A stretch of DNA of 6,205 bases from Desulfovibrionales bacterium (GCA_012727515.1 JAAYGZ010000222.1:1-6205), one strand, 5' to 3'. Shown: positions 1 to 5,983, counted from the first letter of the stretch. The notes: generated by a model not told the origin, from the letters alone. Numbers and translations: made by a program.

Positions 1-1196
1 CAATAACGAGTGGCAATATCAAGTTTTTCAGCCTCGGAATATCCGGAAAACTGCACCACTTCCAAGCGGTCCAGCAGGGGGCCGGCCAGCCGTTCCACCC
101 CATTGGCCGTGGCAATGAACAGCACTTCAGACAAATCAAAAGGGATTTCCAGATAGCGATCCACATAGCGGGCATTTTGTTCCGGATCGAGAATTTCCAG
201 CAGCGCCATGGCTGGGTCGCCTTTAACATCCTGGCCAATTTTATCCATTTCATCGAGCATAAACACGGGATTGCGCACGGCCACGGATTTAAGGGCCTGG
301 ATAATGCGGCCAGGCATGGCCCCAACATAGGTGCGCCTATGTCCGCGCAGCTCAGCTTCATCGCGCAGATCAGCCAGGGACATGCGATAAAAACGCCGTC
401 CCAAAGCCTCGGCAATGGCCCGGCCCACAGATGTTTTGCCCACGCCAGGCGGGCCGACAAAACATAAAAGAGGAGCGCGGCTGGTGTAATGGCGAGTGCG
501 GTTATGTAAAACTGAACGCACGGTCTGGCGTAATTCAGTCAAATCTATGGGCTTTGCCAGATAGTGCACGGCTCCGGTCTGCAACGCCCGTACAGCTGTA
601 TCCACAGTGGCATAGCCTGTGACCAGAATAAAGCGGGTGTGCGGGGCTATGGTTCGCGCTGCTTCCAGAAGCTGAATCCCGTCCATGTGTTCCATTTTCA
701 AGTCTGTCACAATGCAGTCAAATTCCTTGTCCTGCATGCGGGCCAAGGCTTCTTCACCATTGGCCGCCACATCCACAGCATAGCCTTCTCGCCTGAGAAC
801 ATGCTGTAAATTTGTGCGGGCAATGGGCTCATCATCAACAATCAGAAGAGATGCCGGGCGTTTGCTCTGTAAAACGCGGGCAGCCAGGTGCTCCAGCACG
901 CGCTCGCGGACCTGACCCAGGCCCGCATGACTGCCATCAAAAATCCGGGTTGCCTGGCCCAGGTCCAGGTTGTCTTCAGTTACAACATTCCAGGGCAGGG
1001 AGAGCAGGGTTTCCACATAATGCAGGCCAATGGAGTATTCTGCCACGGCAGAGTCTGTTTTTTCCATGCGGCTGATTTCTGTTTCCAACACATCGCGCAC
1101 AGATGCGGGCAGGTCTGCCTGGGCGCATTTTTCTCTGAGGCCAGTTGAATCAGTGGGTTGGGGCTGGCTTTCCACTTCATTTTTACGAAAAAACAT
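1..1196 (-). CDS. Lon-family AAA+ protein with an embedded response-regulator receiver domain (partial, C-terminus off left edge)
   Basis: This is the N-terminal 398 codons of a Lon-type ATP-dependent protease or unfoldase; the rest lies beyond position 1. Residues about 59-106 match the end of the Lon N-region (YVETLLSLPWN, then GLGQVRERVLEHLA). Residues about 116-236 form a full receiver domain: acidic pair D121/D122 (LLIVDDEP), phospho-acceptor D165 (IVTDLKMEHMDG), T193 and K215 (LAKP). Lon then resumes with Walker A GPPGVGKTS (248-256), ELRGHRRTYVGAMPGR, Walker B VFMLDE (D315/E316), GDPAMALLEILDPEQN, sensor-1 N365 and arginine finger R377 in PLLDRLE. The usual N-terminal LON substrate domain is absent: only about 58 residues precede YVETLL. 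The start ATG at 1196-1194 has AGGAG seven bases upstream. The gene is divergent from the exporter operon. Whether the Ser-Lys protease domain follows cannot be seen. Identification is firm; phosphorylation control of activity is inference. Confidence 0.93.
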   Translation of the reverse strand, partial: MFFRKNEVESQPQPTDSTGLREKCAQADLPASVRDVLETEISRMEKTDSAVAEYSIGLHYVETLLSLPWNVVTEDNLDLGQATRIFDGSHAGLGQVRERVLEHLAARVLQSKRPASLLIVDDEPIARTNLQHVLRREGYAVDVAANGEEALARMQDKEFDCIVTDLKMEHMDGIQLLEAARTIAPHTRFILVTGYATVDTAVRALQTGAVHYLAKPIDLTELRQTVRSVLHNRTRHYTSRAPLLCFVGPPGVGKTSVGRAIAEALGRRFYRMSLADLRDEAELRGHRRTYVGAMPGRIIQALKSVAVRNPVFMLDEMDKIGQDVKGDPAMALLEILDPEQNARYVDRYLEIPFDLSEVLFIATANGVERLAGPLLDRLEVVQFSGYSEAEKLDIATRY

Positions 1197-1203
1197 TGCG
1201 GTG

Positions 1204-1208
1204 CTCCT
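1204..1208 (-). promoter_or_regulatory. Ribosome binding site of the receiver-Lon gene
   Basis: On the minus strand the sequence AGGAG lies seven bases before the ATG at 1196. It fixes the start and so shows that the protein really begins without a LON N-terminal domain. Confidence 0.8.
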
Positions 1209-1234
1209 GTGGTGGTGCGTTATTGCGGCTGTGC

Positions 1235-1325
1235 GTTGTGTTTTGCAACAGTGCTGCATTGTGCAACAAGGCTGATGACCCAGAGTGTGCGCTGTCTTCT
1301 ACAACCAGGCGTTGCGTTCTGCAAC
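1235..1325. promoter_or_regulatory. Four-copy palindromic operator cluster (probable activator binding sites)
   Basis: Four 15-bp near-palindromes follow the pattern GYTGYNTTNTRCAAC: GTTGTGTTTTGCAAC (1235-1249), GCTGCATTGTGCAAC (1253-1267), GCTGTCTTCTACAAC (1291-1305) and GTTGCGTTCTGCAAC (1311-1325). The last is a perfect GTTGC-N5-GCAAC inverted repeat. Centre spacings are 18, 38 and 20 bp, so they form two close pairs. If transcription from the -24/-12 promoter starts near 1428, the centres lie near -186, -168, -130 and -110, the usual place for upstream activating sequences of sigma-54 activators. They also lie upstream of the divergent receiver-Lon gene and could affect it too. The likely binder is the response regulator starting at 6174, by inference. 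Confidence 0.8.
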
Positions 1326-1350
1326 ATGGATCAGAAATCCGCATTCACCC

Positions 1351-1363
1351 TATCAAAATTTTA
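1351..1363 (+). promoter_or_regulatory. Putative IHF binding site
   Basis: TATCAAAATTTTA matches the IHF consensus WATCAANNNNTTR at every defined position. It lies in an AT-rich stretch between the palindrome cluster (ending 1325) and the -24 element (1403). IHF commonly bends DNA in this position at sigma-54 promoters so that the upstream activator can reach the polymerase. Binding is inferred from the match and the placement. Confidence 0.65.
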
Positions 1364-1401
1364 TTCCTTACATTTCAGCTAAATATGCTTGTCCGTCAAA
1401 G

Positions 1402-1417
1402 TGGCACGCTGCTTGTT
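1402..1417 (+). promoter_or_regulatory. Sigma-54 (-24/-12) promoter of the exporter operon
   Basis: TGGCACGCTGCTTGTT matches the consensus TGGCACGNNNNTTGCW, with a perfect -24 block and one deviation in the -12 block (TTGT for TTGC). The expected start is near 1428, giving a leader of about 27 nt before the ATG at 1455. The upstream palindromes and the IHF-like site support the call, since sigma-54 promoters need a distant ATPase activator. Confidence 0.82.
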
Positions 1418-1454
1418 TAAGGCGATGTATCACTTTTAACACGAGGTAAGCAAA

Positions 1455-1628
1455 ATGAGCACCATCCGTGAAACCATTGAAACAACGTATGCGGCCACTG
1501 CTTTTGCAGAACGTAATCTGAGTCAAGACGCCTGCCTGGTTATGAAAGCAGAGCGCCCCCAACCCACTGTCAGACCTGCTGCGGCCAAGCGCACAGAAAA
1601 ACCTCGTCCCACTTTGCAGGCCAGATAA
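1455..1628 (+). CDS. Small hypothetical protein (57 aa), first gene of the sigma-54 operon
   Basis: A 57-residue reading frame starts MSTIRETIETTYAATAFAER and ends TAA at 1626-1628. A GAGGT ribosome binding site at 1443-1447 lies seven bases before the ATG. It is the first frame after the -24/-12 promoter and is followed after 32 nt by the Usp-like gene, so it is probably translated as the operon leader gene. The N-terminal half looks helical (residues 3-32); the C-terminal half is basic and proline-rich (RPQPTVRPAAAKRTEKPRP), probably disordered. There is no signal peptide, membrane segment or recognisable domain. No family is recognised and no function is proposed. The position, ribosome binding site and codon quality argue that it is real. 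Confidence 0.72.
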   Translation: MSTIRETIETTYAATAFAERNLSQDACLVMKAERPQPTVRPAAAKRTEKPRPTLQAR

Positions 1629-1660
1629 GTCCTGCCAACGTCAAGATCAGGAGCACGTTC

Positions 1661-2188
1661 ATGCCTCGTCGCCTGGTACACAATTCCATGCACACAAGCG
1701 CTCTGTGTCTGCGCAGGGCCAAGTCTGTTCAGGACCGGCTTGAGGATTATGGCCAGGCCGTTGCGCTGGCAGAAGCCGGAGAACAGGCCCTGGCCGCGAA
1801 GATTCTCTCGCCTCCGGCCCTGGAGCGCAGGCGTATTCTGGTCATTGGGCATGGCTGCTCCTTTTCTTCCAGGCTGCGTGAGTACGCTTTAAGCGTTGCC
1901 GAGCGCATGGGCAGTGATCTGCTCCTGCTGAGTGTCGGGGCTGACAAACCTGACCAGGCCTGGCGTGATTCCTTTACCCAACTGGCCACCCAGGCTGCGT
2001 CTGATTGGGCACTGCAGGCAGGTCCACTGCATGTACACGTGGCTCATGAAATCAGGTTCAGCAGTCTTGAAGACGCAGTAAGCGAACTGGTGCGCTCCTG
2101 CGGGCGCATTGAATTTATTTTAAGTGAACCAAAAGAAGGAGAACAGGTCATGGGCCAGACAGGCCTGGCCCTGTTCACGGTGAAATAG
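1661..2188 (+). CDS. Usp-like (universal stress protein fold) hypothetical protein, 175 aa
   Basis: The start at 1661 has AGGAG (1649-1653) seven bases upstream. Residues about 55-175 read like a UspA-type alpha/beta domain: a first strand RRRILVIGHG, a helix with SRLREYALSVAERMGSD, a second strand LLLLSVG, a helix around 101-118, then a strand LHVHVAHE and a helix from SSLEDAVSELVRSCG. This matches the common arrangement in which an early strand carries the nucleotide pocket and a Usp helix follows, but the C-terminal GxxGxxxGS(S) nucleotide loop of ATP-binding Usp proteins is not seen. The first 54 residues are a separate, probably helical extension (VQDRLEDYGQAVALAEAGEQ). It is cytosolic, with no membrane segment. 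It lies between the 57-aa gene and the membrane-protein genes in one direction, so it may regulate or sense for the transporter. The family assignment is by fold pattern only. Confidence 0.72.
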   Translation: MPRRLVHNSMHTSALCLRRAKSVQDRLEDYGQAVALAEAGEQALAAKILSPPALERRRILVIGHGCSFSSRLREYALSVAERMGSDLLLLSVGADKPDQAWRDSFTQLATQAASDWALQAGPLHVHVAHEIRFSSLEDAVSELVRSCGRIEFILSEPKEGEQVMGQTGLALFTVK

Positions 2189-2198
2189 GGGCTGCCCG

Positions 2199-2249
2199 AT
2201 GAGCCGGAAGCTTTTTTTCTGTCTGCACTACACCCGCATCATGCGGTAA
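2199..2249 (+). CDS. Possible 16-residue peptide between the Usp-like and small membrane protein genes
   Basis: The frame encodes MSRKLFFCLHYTRIMR and ends TAA at 2247-2249. AGGGG at 2187-2191, overlapping the stop of the preceding gene, lies seven bases before the ATG, which is ideal spacing. It fits in the 82-nt gap without touching the ribosome binding site of the next gene. The peptide is basic and hydrophobic. A frame this short could arise by chance; only conservation or ribosome profiling would decide. Confidence 0.25.
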   Translation: MSRKLFFCLHYTRIMR

Positions 2250-2270
2250 ACCTGAATATGGAGAATAGTA

Positions 2271-2558
2271 ATGACACACTCAACGAAACCTGTGGGGCGT
2301 ACTCTTGTTTTTGGTGCCCTGACCGCTGCCTTTTACACTGGATTTTTTGCCTATGGGGACACCATTGCGGCTCATTTTGCCCAAGGCTCCCTGTGGGCGG
2401 CTGGTCCCATTGCAACGGTTTTTGCCGTGTCGTACCTGCATGGCGAATTTGCCAGTAACCTCTGGGCAACCTTGGGTATTTCTGCGGTACGCAAGCACGA
2501 GCGCACCACTGTTACAGCCACTAAGCGTCCGGCCCAGCGCCCAACCCTGCACGCCTAG
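2271..2558 (+). CDS. Small two-helix inner-membrane protein (95 aa) paired with the TauE/SafE permease
   Basis: The start ATG at 2271 has GGAGA (2260-2264) six bases before it. Two hydrophobic stretches are seen at about residues 11-33 (TLVFGALTAAFYTGFFAYGD) and 42-60 (WAAGPIATVFAVSYLHG), so both ends should lie on the same side of the membrane. A segment FASNLWATLGISAVRK and a basic C-terminal tail with Thr, Pro and Arg follow. No cleavable signal peptide or catalytic motif is evident. It ends 26 nt before the permease gene, whose ribosome binding site lies in that gap, so the two are almost certainly co-transcribed. It may be an accessory subunit of the permease; that is inference from position. 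The overlapping ATG at 2258 is in a different frame and is not used. Confidence 0.85.
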   Translation: MTHSTKPVGRTLVFGALTAAFYTGFFAYGDTIAAHFAQGSLWAAGPIATVFAVSYLHGEFASNLWATLGISAVRKHERTTVTATKRPAQRPTLHA

Positions 2559-2584
2559 CGTAAGGTCTATAAGGAGAGCCAGTT

Positions 2585-3631
2585 ATGGATATGTTAGCAC
2601 TTGATCCCACAAAATTTATTGATCTCAATACAATGAGCATTGTCTTTCTTTTTTTGGTCGGCTTTATCGGCGGGCTGGTCAGTGGCTTTATTGGCTCTGG
2701 CGGAGCCTTTGTGCTTACCCCTGGCATGATGAGCCTGGGCGTGCCCGGCACAGTGGCTGTGGCCAGCAATATGTGCCATAAATTTCCCAAGGCCCTGGTG
2801 GGCGCTATCAAGCGTTTTCGTTATGGCCAGGTCGATGTCAAAATGGGCCTGATCATGGCCGTGTCTGCTATTGTTGGCGTGCAGGTTGGCATCAAGGTGC
2901 AGCAGATTGTTCTGGCCATGTGGGGCCAGGCCGGGTCTGACCTGTATGTGAGTCTGTCTTTTGTGCTGGTTCTGGTTTTTGTGGGCGGCTATGTCATGAA
3001 GGATGCCATACACTGTGCGCGCAGTGGCGGCGAGGAAGAAACAACAGCCCTGGCCAGGCGTTTGCAGACTATTGAACTCTGGCCCATGATTTCATTCCCC
3101 CGTTCCGGCCTGCGCATTTCCCTGTGGTTTACCCTGCCTGTGGGCTTTGCCACGGGTCTTCTGGCGGCAACCATTGCTGTGGGCGGATTTGTGGGTGTGC
3201 CGGGCATGATTTATGTTCTGGGCGTGCCAGGGCTGATGGCTTCGGCCACAGAGCTGGTGGTTGCTTTTGTCATGGGCCTGGGCGGGTCTGTTAACTGGGC
3301 CATGCACGGCATGGTGGATATTCGTCTGGTGCTTATTATACTGGGTGGCTCGCTCCTTGGCGTACAGTTGGGCGCTATTGGCACAACCTATGTTCGTCCG
3401 CACATGATCAAGATGGTTATGGCCACCATCATGCTTATTGTGGCTGTGAGTCGAGGTCTGGCCCTGCCTACCTATCTGGTTAAACTGGGTTTTATGGAGC
3501 TTCCTGATGCGACCATCAGCCTGCTTAAAAATGTCAGCTTTGCCTCCATGTGCCTGGCCCTGCTCACCGGAGCCGTCATTATTCTGGGCAGTATGTGGGC
3601 TGGTCGTAAAGCCCAGGTCGCTGCCAGCTGA
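2585..3631 (+). CDS. TauE/SafE (DUF81) family membrane permease, 348 aa
   Basis: This is an integral inner-membrane protein with roughly eight to ten hydrophobic segments. The family signature appears in both halves: GLVSGFIGSGGAFVLTP at about 30-46, and GFATGLLAATIAVGGFVGVP at about 187-206, as expected for an internally duplicated transporter. A polar loop of about 40 residues (about 139-178, rich in Arg and Glu) separates the halves and makes the protein longer than the usual 250-270 residues. AAGGAG (2571-2576) precedes the ATG by eight bases. It is the last gene of the sigma-54 operon and ends at a strong terminator. Characterised relatives export sulfite, sulfoacetate or related anions; in a sulfate reducer a sulfur-oxyanion role is plausible, but the substrate is not visible. 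The family call is firm, the substrate unknown. Confidence 0.93.
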   Translation: MDMLALDPTKFIDLNTMSIVFLFLVGFIGGLVSGFIGSGGAFVLTPGMMSLGVPGTVAVASNMCHKFPKALVGAIKRFRYGQVDVKMGLIMAVSAIVGVQVGIKVQQIVLAMWGQAGSDLYVSLSFVLVLVFVGGYVMKDAIHCARSGGEEETTALARRLQTIELWPMISFPRSGLRISLWFTLPVGFATGLLAATIAVGGFVGVPGMIYVLGVPGLMASATELVVAFVMGLGGSVNWAMHGMVDIRLVLIILGGSLLGVQLGAIGTTYVRPHMIKMVMATIMLIVAVSRGLALPTYLVKLGFMELPDATISLLKNVSFASMCLALLTGAVIILGSMWAGRKAQVAAS

Positions 3632-3660
3632 TTTCCTTCCTTTCCTCCCTTCCCTTCCTC
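3632..3660 (+). other. 29-nt pure pyrimidine tract after the permease stop
   Basis: Every base from 3632 to 3660 is C or T. It begins at the second base after the permease stop codon and ends just before the terminator hairpin. It is unstructured as RNA and might help transcript release, but no function is shown. Confidence 0.6.
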
Positions 3661-3664
3661 GTTA

Positions 3665-3687
3665 CCCCGCCCCTGGCGGGGTTTTTT
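3665..3687 (+). terminator. Rho-independent terminator of the exporter operon
   Basis: CCCCGCC (3665-3671), a CCT loop and GGCGGGG (3675-3681) form a perfect 7-bp GC stem, followed directly by six T (3682-3687). It lies 33 nt after the permease stop and separates the operon from the kinase gene, which must therefore have its own promoter or depend on read-through. Confidence 0.93.
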
Positions 3688-3816
3688 GCGCCAGACCACG
3701 GATTTTTTTTCGTTGCGCCCCTTTATTCTCTGCCCTGGCTTGGCTATGTCGCATCATGTTTTGTGATACAGGTGCATGAAAAGCACGGGCGCATCAGCGC
3801 AGTGCAACACTGTTTC

Positions 3817-3823
3817 AGGGGAG
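3817..3823 (+). promoter_or_regulatory. Ribosome binding site choosing the kinase start at 3827
   Basis: AGGGGAG ends three bases before the ATG at 3827, close but usable. The alternative in-frame ATG at 3776 has only a weak AGG upstream and would add 17 residues that resemble no domain. The 3827 start is therefore preferred. Confidence 0.6.
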
Positions 3824-3826
3824 CGT

Positions 3827-5935
3827 ATGCAAACATCTCAAAAATCTGCGACCCAGGCTGCCCAGCATCAGGAGCTGTTGCAGGCCCTGGCTGACAAGGA
3901 TCAGGAAATTGCCCGGCTGCACACACAACTTGGCAAGTATGAAGCTATTTTTCAGGGCCTGTCTGATGGCGTGCTGCTCATTGATGAAAAACTTTCTGCC
4001 TGTAACCAGGAAGCCTGCCAGATCTGGCGCTGTGAAAAAGAAGATATCATTGGTTTTTTTCCCAGTGATTTTGCCCCGCTTTTTCAGCCTGATGGAGAAA
4101 ACTCATACGCACTGGCAAAACAAAAAATCAGCGAAGCCCTGCGCGGCAATATGCAGAAATTTGAGTGGAAGGATTTGCGACGTGATGGCGTGCTCATTGA
4201 TACGGAAGTTCTGCTGAATCGGATTGAAGTGGATGGCAATGGCTATGTTCTGGCCACATTCAAAGATATCACAGATCTGAAAATAAAGGAGCAGGAGCGC
4301 CAGGCGCTTTTGCAGATGATGGAAAAAATCATTGAAGACAGAACAAAGACCCTGCAAGACTATAATACATCCCTTAATGCAGAGATTGCCCGGCGCAAAC
4401 GCACAGAACAAAATCTTGAACATGCGTATCTTGAACTTGCACATATTTTTGATACATCAGGCGATGGCCTGCTGGTCCTGGATTCAGATCGCACTATTAT
4501 CCGCGCCAACTATGCCTTTGCCCAGCTTGTTGAACAGCCGGTCAGTGGTATTCTGGGGAAAAAATGTTTTCAGATTTTTCCCTGTCATCACAAATGCACA
4601 GACCATTGTGTGATTCAGGAAATTGTTGTTGGTTCCTCTAAAACTGATTTTGAAAAAGAGTTTGTGTCTGTGTCTGGCCAGCGCAAATCCTGCCTGGTCA
4701 AGGCAGCTGCTCTGCGCGGTCCTGATGGTCAGGTGGTTGGCATTGTCAAAAATTACAAAGACCTGACCGCGTACAAACAATGGGTGGAGCGGTTGCAGGA
4801 ATCCGAGGAATTTCACCGTATTACCCTGGAAAGTATCTGGGACGCCATTTTTTTAACCACTGATGCGGGAAAAATTGTTTTTGTAAGCTGCAATGTGGCG
4901 CGGATTTTTGGCTATGGACCAGAGGACATAGATGCATTTGATACCATTTTCGATCTGGTGGGCAGTAGATTTTATGATCCGGCAACCGTGCAGGACACCC
5001 AGGAAATCAGGAACCTTGAAGTTGAAATTGCAGATAAACACGGGGCCCAGCGAGTGCTTGTGGCAAATATCAAACGTGCTTTTCTGCGCTCAGGCACAAC
5101 CCTGATTGCTTTTCGTGATATCACCGAGCGCAAGGACGCTGAAAAACGCGCTCAAATTGAATATGAACAGCTTGTACAGGCCGGGAAAATGGTCTCCCTG
5201 GGTATTCTGGTTTCCGGCGTGGCCCATGAAATAAACAATCCAAACAATGCCATTATCTTAAATGTGCCAATCCTGTCGCGTATGTGGCATGACGCACGGG
5301 TTATTTTAGATGAATACATGGAGGAAAACGGAGATTTCATGCTGGGCAATCTGCGCTATTCCTATGCCTGTGAGCACGTGCCAGAGCTTTTTTCCGGCAT
5401 TATGGCTTCAACCAAACGTATCAAGCATATTGTGCGTGACCTCAAAGACTATGCCCGTTCAGGATCTCCGGTTATGAATGAGGTCCTTGATATTAATGGC
5501 GTGCTCCAGGCTGCTGTGTTCCTGCTTGGCAATCAGGTGCACAAGGCCACACAGCATTTTACGGTTATGTATGGGCGGGGCATTCCTCATTTTCTGGGTA
5601 ATTTTCAGAAAATCGAGCAAGTTATCATCAATGTAATCCAAAATGCCTGCGAGGCCCTTACCAGCACCCAGCACTGTGTGCAGGTCCAGACCGGGTTTGA
5701 TGCCCTGAGCAGCCAGATCTGGCTGGAGGTGGTTGATCAGGGCGCAGGCATTTGCCACGCAGACCTGCCCCATGTGACAGACCCTTTTTTTACTACCAAG
5801 CGAAGTTGTGGCGGAACTGGTCTGGGCCTGTCTATTTCTGCCCGCATTATGCAGGAGCATGGCGGAAGGCTGGACATTCAATCCTGTCAGGGCCAGGGCA
5901 CACGGGTGCGCCTTTGTTTTCCTGTGCAGGCGTAA
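3827..5935 (+). CDS. Soluble PAS-domain sensor histidine kinase (702 aa)
   Basis: This is a cytosolic sensor kinase; no membrane segment is seen. In order it has an N-terminal coiled coil (about 12-37), PAS1 (about 38-151, ending ATFKDITDLK), a long coiled coil (about 152-199), PAS2 (about 200-315, ending NYKDLTAYK), PAS3 (about 328-434, ending FRDITERK), the H-box with phospho-accepting H467 (GVAHEINNPNNAI), and an ATPase domain with N-box N606 (VIINVIQNACEAL), G1 DQGAGI (637-642), F-box DPFFTTK (652-658) and G2 GGTGLGLS. All key kinase residues are present. PAS2 carries a dense Cys/His cluster, C247, C253, H254, H255, C257, H260 and C261, suggesting metal, heme or redox sensing. It precedes a response-regulator gene by 238 nt. 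The start at 3827 is chosen over 3776 because of its ribosome binding site. The signal sensed is unknown. Confidence 0.92.
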   Translation: MQTSQKSATQAAQHQELLQALADKDQEIARLHTQLGKYEAIFQGLSDGVLLIDEKLSACNQEACQIWRCEKEDIIGFFPSDFAPLFQPDGENSYALAKQKISEALRGNMQKFEWKDLRRDGVLIDTEVLLNRIEVDGNGYVLATFKDITDLKIKEQERQALLQMMEKIIEDRTKTLQDYNTSLNAEIARRKRTEQNLEHAYLELAHIFDTSGDGLLVLDSDRTIIRANYAFAQLVEQPVSGILGKKCFQIFPCHHKCTDHCVIQEIVVGSSKTDFEKEFVSVSGQRKSCLVKAAALRGPDGQVVGIVKNYKDLTAYKQWVERLQESEEFHRITLESIWDAIFLTTDAGKIVFVSCNVARIFGYGPEDIDAFDTIFDLVGSRFYDPATVQDTQEIRNLEVEIADKHGAQRVLVANIKRAFLRSGTTLIAFRDITERKDAEKRAQIEYEQLVQAGKMVSLGILVSGVAHEINNPNNAIILNVPILSRMWHDARVILDEYMEENGDFMLGNLRYSYACEHVPELFSGIMASTKRIKHIVRDLKDYARSGSPVMNEVLDINGVLQAAVFLLGNQVHKATQHFTVMYGRGIPHFLGNFQKIEQVIINVIQNACEALTSTQHCVQVQTGFDALSSQIWLEVVDQGAGICHADLPHVTDPFFTTKRSCGGTGLGLSISARIMQEHGGRLDIQSCQGQGTRVRLCFPVQA

Positions 5936-5983
5936 AAAGGCACTGATTAAATCGAACGTACGATTATAGTCATCGTAATTTCA

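Larger units (their letters stand above)
1197..1454. other. Divergent intergenic control region
   Basis: This 258-bp gap separates the receiver-Lon gene (minus) from the exporter operon (plus). It holds four palindromic sites, an IHF-like site and the -24/-12 promoter, all described separately. No -24/-12 promoter reading left was found at the required GG-N10-GC spacing, and no convincing sigma-70 promoter for the receiver-Lon gene stands out. Confidence 0.75.

Noticed and set aside
177..467. Plus-strand reading frame of 96 codons
   Set aside because: It lies antisense within the receiver-Lon gene, whose protein matches Lon motifs throughout.
1215..1229. Possible fifth operator copy, GTGCGTTATTGCGGC
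   Set aside because: Only about half of the positions match the others and the inverted-repeat arms are lost.
2234..2246. Palindrome CCGCATCATGCGG as a terminator or operator
   Set aside because: It has no T-run after it, its loop is too tight as a full stem, and it is single copy; it may be chance.
2258..2458. Plus-strand frame starting MENSNDTLNE
   Set aside because: It overlaps the 95-residue membrane protein in another frame; its ATG overlaps that gene's ribosome binding site, and its product is Cys/Trp-rich without a recognisable pattern.
2594..3013. Minus-strand frame of 139 codons
   Set aside because: It is antisense to the permease and its His/Ala/Lys-rich product is typical of a shadow frame.
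3703..3710. T8 run as a second terminator
   Set aside because: No GC-rich stem lies directly upstream of it.
3740..3770. TTGGCT and GATACA as a sigma-70 promoter for the kinase
   Set aside because: The -10 match is poor and the spacing is 19, so it is not distinguishable from chance.
3776..3826. Upstream in-frame ATG extending the kinase by 17 residues
   Set aside because: It has only a weak AGG upstream, while the ATG at 3827 has AGGGGAG; the extension shows no domain.
4103..4444. Minus-strand frame of 113 codons
   Set aside because: It is antisense to the PAS1 and coiled-coil region of the kinase, with no ribosome binding site or neighbour to support it.
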